NCBI GenBank assembly: GCA_947044405.1
Contig: CAMRHE010000205.1
Location: 2,542,001 to 2,606,000 of the forward strand
Direction of reading: 5' to 3'
From: Leptodactylus fallax
Lineage: Eukaryota > Chordata > Amphibia > Anura > Leptodactylidae
Length of the DNA: 64,000 nucleotides
Part shown: positions 9,884 through 19,739 of the stretch, in pieces
How the letters are laid out: every line of letters starts with the position of its first letter
Numbering within the stretch: the stretch's first letter is position 1
Position numbers and translations under genes: made by a program
The notes under the pieces: model-generated
What the model saw: only the letters and a program-made list of their open reading frames with translations
Databases searched by the model: none
What the model was told of the DNA's origin: nothing

Positions 9884-10972
9884 ATGACTGAGCAAAGTGA
9901 CATTGTGCCATCTGTTTCTAGTGATCCAGCAGTGCCCATGGCGAGCAGCCTACCATTCTCCATGCCATTTTACCCTGGCGCACCATGGCTGCCGCGCTAC
10001 AAAGGGGAGGCGCATACCCTCAGGGACTTTCGTGAGAAGATGCTGTCTCTCTTCCAGTTCTATCCTCTGAATACAGAACAGCAGATACAGATCCTGCTGG
10101 GCCAGCTTGAGGGTGCTGCAGCTAGGGAGGTCAAATCCTGGCCTGCCTCTGACAAAAGAACCCCTGGGCAAATTCTGGACAAACTCCAGTTGAACTTTGA
10201 CGTGCGATCTGTCTCCGAGGTAAAGATGCGCTTCTTTTCCAGACGACAACTACCTGGTGAGACCCTGCGGGACTATGCTTTATCCCTCCAAGAGGCATTC
10301 AGAGCTGTGGTGCAAGTGGATCCACGTGAAAATGTGGACTCTGATAAAATCTTGCTTGACCGCTTCATAGAAGGGGCGGGTACCACATTGCTCCAGAGTC
10401 AGTTGCGAATGCTTGCTGCACAACATCCCAGCATCACGTTTGCTGACTTCAAGGCCCTTGCCATCCAGGTCTTGGGACAGGAGCAGCCCCAGCCGAGCCC
10501 AGTCATCTGTGCTCCCTCACCTGGACCCTCAACAAGCATTGCTCCAGTTGTCCTGCCACTACCTCTGGGTACCTCACCTGCCGCCCAAACTGCGCAGACT
10601 ACACCAGCAGACTCCAGAGATGACCTTCTGGCCCGAGTGGATCATCTGACCCGTGCCATGGAACAGATCACCGTCCGTCTAGATCGTCTGACCCAGCCGT
10701 CTTCATCGTCCAGTGATCCTTTGCGAAGTCTCAACATCTCACCTGAGTCGCCACCCAGACGTCCGTCTTCAGTGAAACCTCCGCAGAGTGAGAGGCCATA
10801 CTGTACCTATTGCCATAGATATGGACACACCAGGCCTCAGTGTTTTCAGTTAAACGGGCCACCCCCGAGGCAGCGGGCCGCCCCTCGGGAGGAAAGAAGA
10901 AGGGCCCAGGTGAATCTTCAGTGCCATTGTCACGCTTCGTCTCAGCCTGCCCACACATCACAATCCGGGTGA
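9884..10972 (+). CDS. gag: Gag polyprotein of Ty3/gypsy element
   Basis: This 362-residue frame starts at ATG 9884 (MTEQSDIVPSVSS, in an AACATGA context) and ends at TGA 10970. Gag forms the retrotransposon capsid and binds its RNA in the cytoplasm. Residues ~40-200 look like a Ty3/gypsy capsid: YKGEAHTLRDFREKMLSLF, then ILLGQLEGAAAREVKSW and LPGETLRDYALSLQEAFRA, helical blocks that also recall domesticated PNMA-type gag genes (weak inference). A proline/serine/threonine-rich linker follows (~205-295). A single CCHC zinc knuckle lies near the C-terminus: C307-X2-C310-X4-H315-X4-C320. No stop or frameshift interrupts it. The last ~133 nt overlap pol in the -1 frame, so most product should be Gag alone and a minority Gag-Pol. 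A separate matrix or protease-cleavage pattern could not be defined. Confidence 0.93.
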   Translation: MTEQSDIVPSVSSDPAVPMASSLPFSMPFYPGAPWLPRYKGEAHTLRDFREKMLSLFQFYPLNTEQQIQILLGQLEGAAAREVKSWPASDKRTPGQILDKLQLNFDVRSVSEVKMRFFSRRQLPGETLRDYALSLQEAFRAVVQVDPRENVDSDKILLDRFIEGAGTTLLQSQLRMLAAQHPSITFADFKALAIQVLGQEQPQPSPVICAPSPGPSTSIAPVVLPLPLGTSPAAQTAQTTPADSRDDLLARVDHLTRAMEQITVRLDRLTQPSSSSSDPLRSLNISPESPPRRPSSVKPPQSERPYCTYCHRYGHTRPQCFQLNGPPPRQRAAPREERRRAQVNLQCHCHASSQPAHTSQSG

Positions 10973-13900
10973 ACGGCGTCCCTCTGACAGCGTTGGTGGA
11001 CACTGGATCTCAGGTAACAACCCTGCGCAAGCAGGTGTTCCTTGAACATTGGGACTTAGGTGTGTTGAATAGAACACCTGACACATGGATAAATCTGTGT
11101 GCCAGCAATGGACAGCCCATACCACAGCAGGGTTATTGGGAACCCACTATCCAGATTGGGGACTTGAAACTGCCTAGACAGGGTGTAATTGTCACTGATG
11201 TAGAGGATGATAGGTTTGCAGTTGTAATATTAGGCATGAATGTTTTACGCCATTGCTTTGCAGAAGTGTTGGATGCCTTGAATGCCTCTCTCCTTACAGC
11301 TTCTCCCAGTGACCAGCAGACCATTCAGCGGGCCATTCGTGTACTCAATGCCCAGCACAAGTTCGCCAACAAACAAGGTGAAATTGGTCGAGTCCGGATC
11401 CAAGATACCCATCCAGTAACCCTACAGCCTGGAACAGAAACTATGGTGTGGTGCCGTGCCCGTCCGGGCATAGAAAATCAGGACTACGAGGCCTTGCTAC
11501 AACCCATACAGATAGATAGCCAACCACTTGTCATGGCTGCCCGCAGCCTTGTCACAGTTTCCAATGGACGTGTTCCTGTCCGCTTAGTCAACTTGGGCGA
11601 TGCTCCAGTGAACCTCCACAAGTTCCACTCTGTGGCCCTGCTACACCGGTTAGCACCAGAAGACATTCTCTCTGGTGATTCTACCGCCACACAGCATTCC
11701 ACCCAAGCTGCTGAGAACATTCAGAATGGAGCCACGAAGTCCTGGTGGGATGAATTGAACGTGGGAGACGCCAATACCCCTATAGAGCACATCAATGGGG
11801 TTCGCAATGTGGCCAAGCGTTACCAACAGGCATTCAGCAAACACCCATTGGACTTTGGTAAGACCACGACCATACAACATCGCATTCTGACTGGCGACCA
11901 CCATCCAATCAAGGAGCGTCACCGTCCAATACCACCAGCGATGTACCAACCGGTGAAAAAGTTGATCCAAGAGATGCGAGATGCTGATGTCATCCGGGAG
12001 AGTAACAGCCCCTGGGCAGCCCCGCTAGTCCTTGTCAAGATGAAAGACGGAACCCTACGATTTTGTGTGGACTATCGTAAACTCAACCACGTCATGCACA
12101 AAGACGCATACCCATTGCCACGGATTGAGGAATCTCTAACGGCTTTGGGATCAGCTACCTGTTTCTCGACCCTGGACTTAACCAGTGGATACTGGCAAGT
12201 CCCTATGGCGCCTGAAGATCGTGAAAAGACTGCGTTTACGACCCCGATGGGACTCTTTGAATTCAATAGTATGCCATTTGGGCTATGTAATGCCCCAGCC
12301 ACATTCCAACGGCTTATGGAGAGGTGCCTCGGCCATGAGAATTTCCAGAGTGTGCTACTGTACCTGGACGATGTTATTGTATTCTCCCGGACATACCAAG
12401 AACACCTTCGTCACCTGTCCGAGGTATTCAAGGTACTTATACAGCACGGCCTAAAGTTGAAGCCCTCCAAGTGCTACCTGTTGAAACCCCAAGTTCACTA
12501 CCTTGGGCATGTCGTGAGCGCACAAGGCGTCCAACCTGATCCTGAAAAGATCACTGTAGTCCAGAACTGGCGAAGACCAACTACCGTCAAAGAAGTCCAA
12601 AGCTTCCTTGGATTCGCAGGTTACTACCGGCGTTTCATACCACACTTCGCCCAAGTAGCCGAGCCTCTGAACGAGTTGTTGCGCGGTTGTCCCAGAGAAA
12701 ACTACAACCGAAAGCTTCCGGTAGACTGGACAGCGCGTCAAGAGGAAGCCTTTCAAGCGCTTAAAGCACTTCTGACGCAACCACCAATTCTAGCCTATCC
12801 CGACTACAGTCAGCCATTCCACTTGTACACAGATGCAAGTCACCAAGGTTTGGGTGCAGTGTTGTCCCAGGTTCAGGACAACAAAGAGCGAGTCATCACC
12901 TACGCCAGCAGGAGTCTCAGAGGCGCGGAGAAGAACGACCAGAACTATAGTTCTTTCAAACTCGAACTTGTGGCGCTTGTCTGGGCCGTGACAGAGAAGT
13001 TTAAAGACTACCTGGCTGCCACACCCTTTACCATGTACACAGATAACAATCCGTTGGCGCATCTGGACACTGCTCGACTGGGAGCCCTTGAACAACGGTG
13101 GGCCTCAAGACTCGTGAATTACAAGTTCTCTGTCAAGTATCGCAGTGGCAAGTCCAACGCTAACGCTGATGCACTCTCAAGGTTGCCTGTGGGAGAAGAA
13201 CCACCCCGAGAAGACATCTGGGAAGAGGTGGAGATGCCACCATTCTACAACAAGTTTGCCCAACAGGTTGCTATTGGTGTCCCTGTAGAAGGAGAACCTC
13301 TGGCGAAAACAGCTGCCGAATCCCTCCAGGAGCCATCTCTGTGGAAAACGTTCCAAGAAGAGAGCAGAGTTTTAGGAGAATTGTCAGATTTCCTGCTTAC
13401 AGGAAGAATACCAACCCGTGTAAAGAGAGGTCTTCATGACGTGGAATTAAAACGCCTTTGGCGACAGAGGAAGCGCCTGTTTGTCCAACGAGGCCTTCTA
13501 CATAGAAACACTCTTGATCCTGTCACAGGTGAAAGGCTTCATCAGATCCTCGTACCAAGAAGAGATGCACAGATGATACTTGAGGCGTATCATGACAGAT
13601 CCGGTCACTTCGGGGTACAAAAGACCGAAGCTACCATCCGTCGTCGCTTCTATTGGGTTGGGATGAGGAGTGACATTGAGAGTTGGTGCCGAGAGTGTCC
13701 CACCTGTAGTATCACCAAGGAAGGTCGAAGAGATCAGAAGGCCCCTCTACATCCAATTAAGACTCAAAAGCCGTGTGAAATTGTTGCTCTGGACCATGTG
13801 AAGTTGGGTCCCACACGTTCCGGCTACAGCTACGCTCTGACAATGGTGGATCATTACTCCAAGTTCCTTGTCATCGTGCCTGTCAGAGATCTTACAGCAA

Positions 13901-14907
13901 GAACTACGGCTGAGACCTTCTACGCAGAGTTTGTCCGCCATTACGGTTGTCCTGAGCATATCCTCACCGACCGTGGATCGGCGTTTGAATCCCAATTGTT
14001 CCGTGAGTTGTGTCAGTTCCAAGACTGCAAGAAATTGCGAACCACAGCGTATCACCCTCAAGGGAATGGTATGTGCGAGAAGGCAAATCAAGTGATCATC
14101 GGCATGCTAAGAACAGCCGCAGTTACACCTGGTGTTGAGTGGCCTGAGCGTATCAAGGACTTGGCCTATATTTACAACAACACACCCCAAACATCTACGG
14201 GATACGCACCATTTTATCTAATGTTTGGAAGACAAGGTCAACTTCCTTCAGACTTAACCCTTGGTGTGAAGGTCCCTGACACCATCAATCCACTACCCAT
14301 AACAGACTGGGTTGTTGAACACCGCCGACGTATGGAGGAAGCTAAAGAGATAGTTGAAACGCGCATGGATGAGGTTCGTAGGAGACAACAGGAGGATTAC
14401 AACCATCACGCCCATGCAGCGCCCCTGAAAGTTGGCGACCGTGTATGGTTAAGGAATAACCATCGGAATGGGAAATTGGATCCATTCTGGGAGAAAGAAC
14501 CATACAGTGTCATCTCCATACCATATCCTGAATCCGACGTGTATGAGATCTCTAAACCTGGGAGACAGCCCCAAGTAGTACACCGAAACCGTCTGAAGCT
14601 GTGCCTTAAAGAAGGACTACCCACAGAGGTGCCCCCAGCTGAGACAACGAGTACAGAGATCTTGTCACCTTCTGAAGCGAAAGAGAGACCCCCAACGTTA
14701 ACTGAGCTTATGTGGGCGCCTAAACTACTACCATTTAGCTGTTATCCACCAATTGCTCTAGTGCAAGAGAACCCTTCGACAGATGATTTAATTGATTTCA
14801 GTGACTCTGTTCCTGATTCAAATCTCGTTCCACTTAGGCGTTCTGAGCGTACCACAAAAGGCATACCTCCAACACGCTATAGTGATGCCATGGCTGTCCT
14901 AGGGTAA
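10840..14907 (+). CDS. pol: Pol polyprotein of Ty3/gypsy element (PR-RT-RNaseH-IN)
   Basis: The frame is open from 10819 (stop TAG at 10816-10818) and lies -1 relative to gag; position 10840 is only a GTG codon, so synthesis most likely occurs by frameshifting from gag and not from its own start. Numbering from 10840 gives 1355 residues ending at TAA 14905. Order of domains: aspartic protease (ALVDTGSQ, D54-T55-G56); reverse transcriptase (FSTLDLTSGYWQVPM and YLDDVIVF, D510-D511); RNase H (YTDASHQGLGAVLS, D665); integrase with zinc motif H918-X4-H923...C953-X2-C956 and catalytic D985 (ALDHV), D1044 (LTDRG) and E1080 (GMCEKANQ), i.e. DD35E. A basic C-terminal region (VGDRVWLRNNHRNGKLDPFW) resembles the GPY/F module; no chromodomain is evident. 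All key residues are present and there is no stop, so the enzyme set looks functional. Confidence 0.96.
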   Translation: MFSVKRATPEAAGRPSGGKKKGPGESSVPLSRFVSACPHITIRVNGVPLTALVDTGSQVTTLRKQVFLEHWDLGVLNRTPDTWINLCASNGQPIPQQGYWEPTIQIGDLKLPRQGVIVTDVEDDRFAVVILGMNVLRHCFAEVLDALNASLLTASPSDQQTIQRAIRVLNAQHKFANKQGEIGRVRIQDTHPVTLQPGTETMVWCRARPGIENQDYEALLQPIQIDSQPLVMAARSLVTVSNGRVPVRLVNLGDAPVNLHKFHSVALLHRLAPEDILSGDSTATQHSTQAAENIQNGATKSWWDELNVGDANTPIEHINGVRNVAKRYQQAFSKHPLDFGKTTTIQHRILTGDHHPIKERHRPIPPAMYQPVKKLIQEMRDADVIRESNSPWAAPLVLVKMKDGTLRFCVDYRKLNHVMHKDAYPLPRIEESLTALGSATCFSTLDLTSGYWQVPMAPEDREKTAFTTPMGLFEFNSMPFGLCNAPATFQRLMERCLGHENFQSVLLYLDDVIVFSRTYQEHLRHLSEVFKVLIQHGLKLKPSKCYLLKPQVHYLGHVVSAQGVQPDPEKITVVQNWRRPTTVKEVQSFLGFAGYYRRFIPHFAQVAEPLNELLRGCPRENYNRKLPVDWTARQEEAFQALKALLTQPPILAYPDYSQPFHLYTDASHQGLGAVLSQVQDNKERVITYASRSLRGAEKNDQNYSSFKLELVALVWAVTEKFKDYLAATPFTMYTDNNPLAHLDTARLGALEQRWASRLVNYKFSVKYRSGKSNANADALSRLPVGEEPPREDIWEEVEMPPFYNKFAQQVAIGVPVEGEPLAKTAAESLQEPSLWKTFQEESRVLGELSDFLLTGRIPTRVKRGLHDVELKRLWRQRKRLFVQRGLLHRNTLDPVTGERLHQILVPRRDAQMILEAYHDRSGHFGVQKTEATIRRRFYWVGMRSDIESWCRECPTCSITKEGRRDQKAPLHPIKTQKPCEIVALDHVKLGPTRSGYSYALTMVDHYSKFLVIVPVRDLTARTTAETFYAEFVRHYGCPEHILTDRGSAFESQLFRELCQFQDCKKLRTTAYHPQGNGMCEKANQVIIGMLRTAAVTPGVEWPERIKDLAYIYNNTPQTSTGYAPFYLMFGRQGQLPSDLTLGVKVPDTINPLPITDWVVEHRRRMEEAKEIVETRMDEVRRRQQEDYNHHAHAAPLKVGDRVWLRNNHRNGKLDPFWEKEPYSVISIPYPESDVYEISKPGRQPQVVHRNRLKLCLKEGLPTEVPPAETTSTEILSPSEAKERPPTLTELMWAPKLLPFSCYPPIALVQENPSTDDLIDFSDSVPDSNLVPLRRSERTTKGIPPTRYSDAMAVLG
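10849..10889 (+). promoter_or_regulatory. Candidate -1 ribosomal frameshift signal (gag to pol)
   Basis: The heptamer GTTAAAC at 10849-10855 reads G TTA AAC in the gag frame. After an 8-nt spacer, CCCGAGG (10864-10870) pairs perfectly with CCTCGGG (10883-10889) around a 12-nt loop, giving a 7-bp GC-rich stem. The pol frame is open from 10819 onward, so a -1 slip here enters pol. The layout matches known -1 frameshift signals. GUUAAAC is, as I recall, the site used by equine arteritis virus. Use in this element is inferred. Confidence 0.7.
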
Positions 14908-15474
14908 AAGAGGTTAACTGTCTCTGCTCCTGTATATATGTTATTCCTGCTCTGATTACATTAATGTTTTTCCTGTGTGTATATACAGTATATATATAAT
15001 ATCTTGCCATGTAATATAGTATTTACATTTATATGCAACAATCCAAGCCATAGTGCCTGGCTCACCGATCCAAGGAAGTTCTGTTACCCCATTGCGGTAT
15101 GGACATTCGTGCTAGAGTGCCTACTCTTCCTTACAGAAAGGACTGTTTATTGTTTCTCAGAGAGACTCTCATGATAATGGACACTCACGAAATTTGTGCC
15201 AGAGAGCCTCTGGACCCATTTGCACTACTGTTGTTTCTATATGGACTGTCTGATGGTACCGCCAAAAGGTTCCATAAGTCTGAGTTTAATTATCTCTCCG
15301 TTACCCTTCAGACTTCTCATGGACATTCCAGGACTATGCCGGGAGGTTTTACCTCAAGTTTCTAGGTATTATATTTTTCTAAACTGTTAGTGACATTTGC
15401 ACTTTATTCGTATTTATTAACGTTATGTTACATTTCTCACCTTCACCCCAGCCCGTCGCCGAGGTCGGCTCAGT
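14908..15474 (+). other. Retrotransposon 3' noncoding stretch
   Basis: About 570 bp lie between pol and the polypurine tract. Open frames are 65-88 codons with no signal peptide or membrane segment expected of env, so I see no envelope gene. A short TATA-rich run lies at 14983-14999. Confidence 0.7.
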
Positions 15475-15489
15475 GAAAGAGGGGGAGTA
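15475..15489 (+). promoter_or_regulatory. Polypurine tract
   Basis: GAAAGAGGGGGAGTA abuts the first base of the 3' LTR. This is the expected RNase H-resistant primer for plus-strand DNA synthesis. Confidence 0.85.
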
Positions 15490-16611
15490 TGTGGCATCCC
15501 AGAGCTGGCTATGGCTGGGCTGAGGGTGATCTCTGTGCATTGTATTATTTCCTGTTGCTTCATAGCCTGTGTGACATAGCAGGGGGTCCTGAGTCTCACA
15601 CAACACAGCGCCACCTAGTGAGCCTCACACATGCATTACACCTCCCATAGAATTGAATAGTAACCAAATGTCCAATGGGAGGACATTGCCTGGGAAAAGG
15701 GGAGCAGTCAGCTGATCACTGGGTCCCCATGGTAACACCCCTGCAGGAAGGTCCTGCGTGTGAGGAGTTAGAAGTGTGGAGTGTTAGGAGGAGGAGGTGA
15801 GGAGATAAGTGTGATGTCCTGTGAAGAAAGCAGTGAGTTTAGTGCAGGACTCTCAAGTCCTAGACAGGCCCAGGAAGGTTGGAGAGCTGACATACTCCAG
15901 CTATTCAGAAGATCCTGTCCCCTGTCTGCCTAGCCATCGCCCTGAAGGAAGTCAAGCATCATTATCTTGTCAGCATGAGACTGTGGAGAGAACATTCTGG
16001 AACACGTGCTCCATAGCAAGTATCACAGGATCCAGGGGCCAAGGCCAGACCTGTGCAATATCCTGCCACCCTGACTATTGCACCCCGAAACTCTGAGCTA
16101 TCAGGACCACATAACGTGAGTGGGGAATATTATGTACTAGTATCATGGTGGGCATCCTCCTATGAGCCAAATAGGAGCCCAGACGCACCTTAGGGCTGTA
16201 ACACTGAAGTATAAGGGGCTAGGAACACCTTTCATCAAGTCTACCCTGCACCCCAGGACTTTGCTGTGTCACCAGGCGTACCCCGTTGTTTTGTATTGAA
16301 GAAACTGTTTAAGCATTTGTGCCTCCACACCCATGGAAGTAAAAGTTCAACTTTACAACCGTTTCTGTGTCTGACTCTGCACCGACAACATCAGGGCGCC
16401 CCAAACACCACCAGTCGGCACAGTATAGGGGAAGCGCCCCGGGGGAACAATCACCACCAACATTTGTGCAGCCCCCTCATCACCGGTACCAGTGGTGGTA
16501 ACGTGGGACAGCACCAGCGCTGCGCCCTCGTGCCCAGAGACCGTGACAAGTCTGCGCTGTTTGCACCCCCGCAATCCCAACTGCAGCGTTACCTTCCATC
16601 TGGTCACCGCA
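15490..16611 (+). repeat. 3' LTR
   Basis: This is the near-identical partner of 7999-9119, with four substitutions and one extra C by visual alignment. It should provide the transcript end; no unmistakable AATAAA was found inside it. Confidence 0.97.
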
Positions 16612-16660
16612 TAAGGAGCTTAATGTGGAGTAACTTGAGTGACTGCACAATAATGTACAT
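16612..16660 (+). pseudogene. Tc1-like transposase fossil, part 2
   Basis: After the TAAG duplication the sequence resumes the fossil: AATGTGGAGTAACTTGAGTG and CTGCACA correspond to the segment around EFGVEELDWPA in the family. Similarity is lost by about 16660, before the catalytic Glu block, so the fossil is truncated. Confidence 0.65.
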
Positions 16661-18306
16661 AATGACCAGGGTAGGTAGTGATGCTTAATTTCATATTGTC
16701 TCCAGGACAAGCCAAAATATCTTTTAGGTCATCTTTACATGTAGTGGATACAGTGCAGAATTTCTGTGCAGGTTGAAAAGTGCCGGGAGCCTCAACTATT
16801 ATTAGTCTCTTATGTCTAAAGTCCATGACATTGGCGCACCCCACTTGACTGTTGAGGCCTAATCACAGTTCTCAGCATTCTCTTGGCGAAAAGGGGACTT
16901 TGAGGGACCGCCAAAGTCTAGGAGAGGTGAGTATAACTGTCTATCATGTTTCCACACCTCTCCTGGTTCTCTGCTTATTATACTCAGGGGTTAATTATTC
17001 CTGGGTCCCTCAGCAGGGGCCTGATGAGACTGATACACTATCCACCTATTGATATGCTTCAGAGAAGACCCCCATACCAATTAAGTTTCTGTACAGCTAC
17101 ACAGGTGTAACACCTGTAACACTGCCTTGTTAATAGGGGATAACTTTCATCCATGGTACAACCCCTTTATGTCATATAATGCCATTAACCTAGTGTTAAC
17201 TGTCTCCCTCGTACCTACAGTATCATCACCTAATCCATGACTTTCATTCCCATCACTGACTACATTTTAGTCCATCTTCTGTCATTGTCCTATTACCTAT
17301 AGTGGACCTCTTTGTGTGTCCAGCTATTCTTTGCTGGATCTTATTTCCATATCTTGACTATGATGAAAAATTCTTGTCCCTACCAGTTGCTCTTTTGTCT
17401 TGAATATTTTGCATAATTGTCAAATTCCACTTATGAATGAGGATTATGAGCTTTACTAGTGTCACAGAGTTCATCTCATCTAAATATTAGTCACAGTTCA
17501 CTGATCCTTCAGATTAAATTATTACAACTTCAGCCACTTAGATCCTGAAATATACCCTAATGTATTATTAGGAAGAGAGGTTTGGTAAAAGACTAAGACA
17601 TAGAAGCATATGAGTGTAGCAGTGTGTTAGTTTGTGGAGATAGCAGCGCTACAGGAGATGAGATTAGTGGATTGGAAACTTTATTTCAGAAATTGGTATG
17701 CTGTAAGTCCTCTTATTTCAGTTATATAACAATGAGGTTTGCTCTTGGCCTCCATTGTTCCTTGGATGTATACGATGGGTCTTGTTTAGGTGTTTCAGAG
17801 TCATGGGTTGGGGCAGGGGCAGCAGGTCCCTGTGAAGTATAGTATTTCTGAACCTTGCTTTCTAACAGTTTATGATATAGCACCCCTTGTCTTGGATGCA
17901 ATCTAATAGACAGTGGGTAGTTGTCCTGGGTTTTTAAAGTGGCAGTGAGCCCACTTGGATCCCAAAACAAAATCTGTTAACATGGTCTACCTATACATCA
18001 CCTATTGATAGACATATTGTTAGGGCCCTCAGCTATATAACTAAGTAACACATGTGATCCGCTGGGTTATAATGAAGTTGGGATTTTTAGGTCAGTTTTT
18101 AACTTAAATTAGTGATAAATCGGCAGAGGTTCCTATGACACCAGGCCCATAGCATTATTTACAGAAAACATATTAATGAAAATATGGCATGTGATTTCAC
18201 AAGACTCAAGCATAGCTCTGACAGTTTACAGTCCTGATCATGACGCAAAGATTAGACTATGATCATATGGAAGTCTTGTGAAATATTGTGCATTTTCCTT
18301 GTCCTT
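16661..18306. other. Unassigned sequence with small repeat fragment
   Basis: No gene was seen. At about 16915-17000 a fragment (AGGAGAGGTGAGTATAACTG, then CTTATTATACTCAGGGG) matches modules found in the hAT-like elements at 40753 and 33300; it looks like a truncated piece. Confidence 0.5.
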
Positions 18307-18880
18307 CATAGTTACATAGTAGATGAGGTTGGATGAAGACACCAGTCCATCAAGTCCAACCAAGTATAGAACCCTGGATCAAATTGTCCTTAACAAAATC
18401 TAGAACCCATAACCCGTAATATTGTTCTGTTCGAGAAAAACATCCAAGCCCTCTTTGAACTTGTTCAATGACTCCACCATCACCACTTCTTGGGGGAGTG
18501 AGTTCCATAGCATCGCTGTTCTTACAGTAAAGGATTCCCTATTACCTAGATGTCCCCCAACCTCCACGTTTAACAATGTGTCAGGTTCATTTGTTAAAAT
18601 TAGGTCTAAAAGTGCTTTGCCTCTTGTTTGGTCCTGCACTAGTTGTGATAGGAAATGGCAATAGCAAAATTGTATAGCAAACTATATATGCTATATTGGT
18701 ATGCTCCTTTCTAAACATACTGTACCCCTGTATATTTACAGTCCAGCCATGTCTCACTTATCCCCACTATGTCATATTTTTATTCCAACATTATCACTTC
18801 TAGTTCCTCCATCGTTTTAGTGAGACTTCTGGCATTAGTATACATATATTTCATGGATTTATCTTTATCCCTACTCTTCC
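18307..18880 (-). pseudogene. LINE fragment: endonuclease pieces, RT C-terminus and 3' tail
   Basis: Read on the minus strand, the sequence begins with an apurinic-type endonuclease start (YTNARSL near 18840, KYDIVGISETWLD near 18760). It continues with the end of that domain (LLDLILTNE and VEVGG near 18560-18620), then jumps directly to the far C-terminus of a LINE reverse transcriptase (TVRTAMLWNSLPQEV near 18490-18535). It ends with the 3' tail CTACTATGTAACTATG at 18307-18322. The RT core is missing, so this is an internally deleted CR1/L2-like LINE. The open frame 18400-18639 (minus) spans the endonuclease-RT junction without a stop. The clade assignment is from memory. Confidence 0.75.
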
Positions 18881-18902
18881 ACTGCCTACTGACTGTTCTA
18901 AC

Positions 18903-19708
18903 CAGTGGTGTAACTACCGGGGTAGTTTTTTTTAATAGGCCGTTACCTGCTGGAGTAATCCCAGCAGGTAACGGGCCCTATTTACTTACCGATCCCCGCT
19001 CCTGCTCATGGCTGCCTGCGCTTCCCATTCTGCGGAAGCGGAGGTGCCAGTGAGCAGGAGTGGGGATAGGTAAATAAGGCCCGCAAACCCCACAAACGCT
19101 GCTATCATTATACTCGGGGTCTTTTCAGACCCCCGAGTATAATGATTGGAGGGCCAGGGGAGGTGAGGGAATATAAAAAACACTGTTACCCCCCTGCGCT
19201 CCGGCAGGCTTCGGGCCTATTTGGTGATGTCCCAGACGTCACATGGGCTGGGCCTGCGTCATTATGCTTCGCAACGCAAGCCTGGCTCACGTGACGTCTG
19301 TACCAACATTGAAGATGGCCAAAATCAGCAAAAAAACAGTTTTTTGTTTGTATTCTCCCCTAGGTCTCCGATCATTATACTTTGGGGTCTGAAAAGACCC
19401 CAGAATATAATAATTTTTCATGTGTGGTCCACAATGGGGCATAATAGTGTGTGCAGGGGTCACTATGGGGCATAATAGTGTGTGCAAGGGCGACTATGGG
19501 GCATAATAGTGTGTGCAGGGCTACTATTGAGCATAATAGTGTGTGCAGGAGCCACTATGGTGCATAAAAGTGTGTGTAGGGGGCACTATGGCACATAATA
19601 GTGTGTGCAGGAATGCGGTTTGTGCGGGGGGTAGGGCGGTCGGGGTCAGGGAGGAGCCCCATGTCAAATGTTCGCCTTGGGGCCCAGCCATTCCTAGTTA
19701 TACCACTG
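18903..19708. mobile_element. hAT-like non-autonomous element, copy A (inside LINE)
   Basis: The ends are CAGTGGTGTAACTA and, inverted, CAGTGGTATAACTA. Imperfect 8-bp duplications GTTCTAAC (18895-18902) and GTTTTAGC (19709-19716) flank it. The interior shows three palindromic modules (near 18941-18976, 19107-19146 and 19373-19414) and a 31-bp minisatellite (19426-19612). No transposase is present. LINE sequence continues on both sides, so it inserted into the LINE. The same family in opposite orientation lies at 22272-23180. Confidence 0.83.
19426..19612. repeat. Minisatellite inside hAT-like copy A
   Basis: About six units of roughly 31 bp contain GGGGCATAATAGTGTGTGCA. This is the complement of the array in copy B at 22385. 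Confidence 0.9.
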
Positions 19709-19739
19709 GTTTTAGCCCCACCCCCCGCTCCACCCCAGT

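Larger units (their letters stand above)
7999..16611 (+). mobile_element. Ty3/gypsy LTR retrotransposon, apparently intact
   Basis: The 8613-bp element has LTRs of 1121 bp (7999-9119) and 1122 bp (15490-16611), each beginning TGTGGCATCCC and ending CCGCA, i.e. TG...CA. The 4-bp sequence TAAG flanks it (7995-7998 and 16612-16615) as target duplication. Inside, in order: candidate primer-binding site, leader, gag, pol (protease, reverse transcriptase, RNase H, integrase), a short noncoding stretch and a polypurine tract. Integrase lies last in pol, which defines Ty3/gypsy. No env-like frame is present. By eye the LTRs differ at four substitutions and one single-base indel, and neither gag nor pol has a stop or frameshift, so the copy is young and could be active; activity is inference. 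Confidence 0.97.

Noticed and set aside
11133..14624. Several minus-strand open frames of 63-114 codons opposite pol
   Set aside because: They are shadows of the real pol frame and show no independent features.
14977..15365. Possible env gene after pol
   Set aside because: Frames are under 90 codons, with no signal peptide, fusion-peptide or transmembrane layout, and the pol stop to PPT distance is too short.
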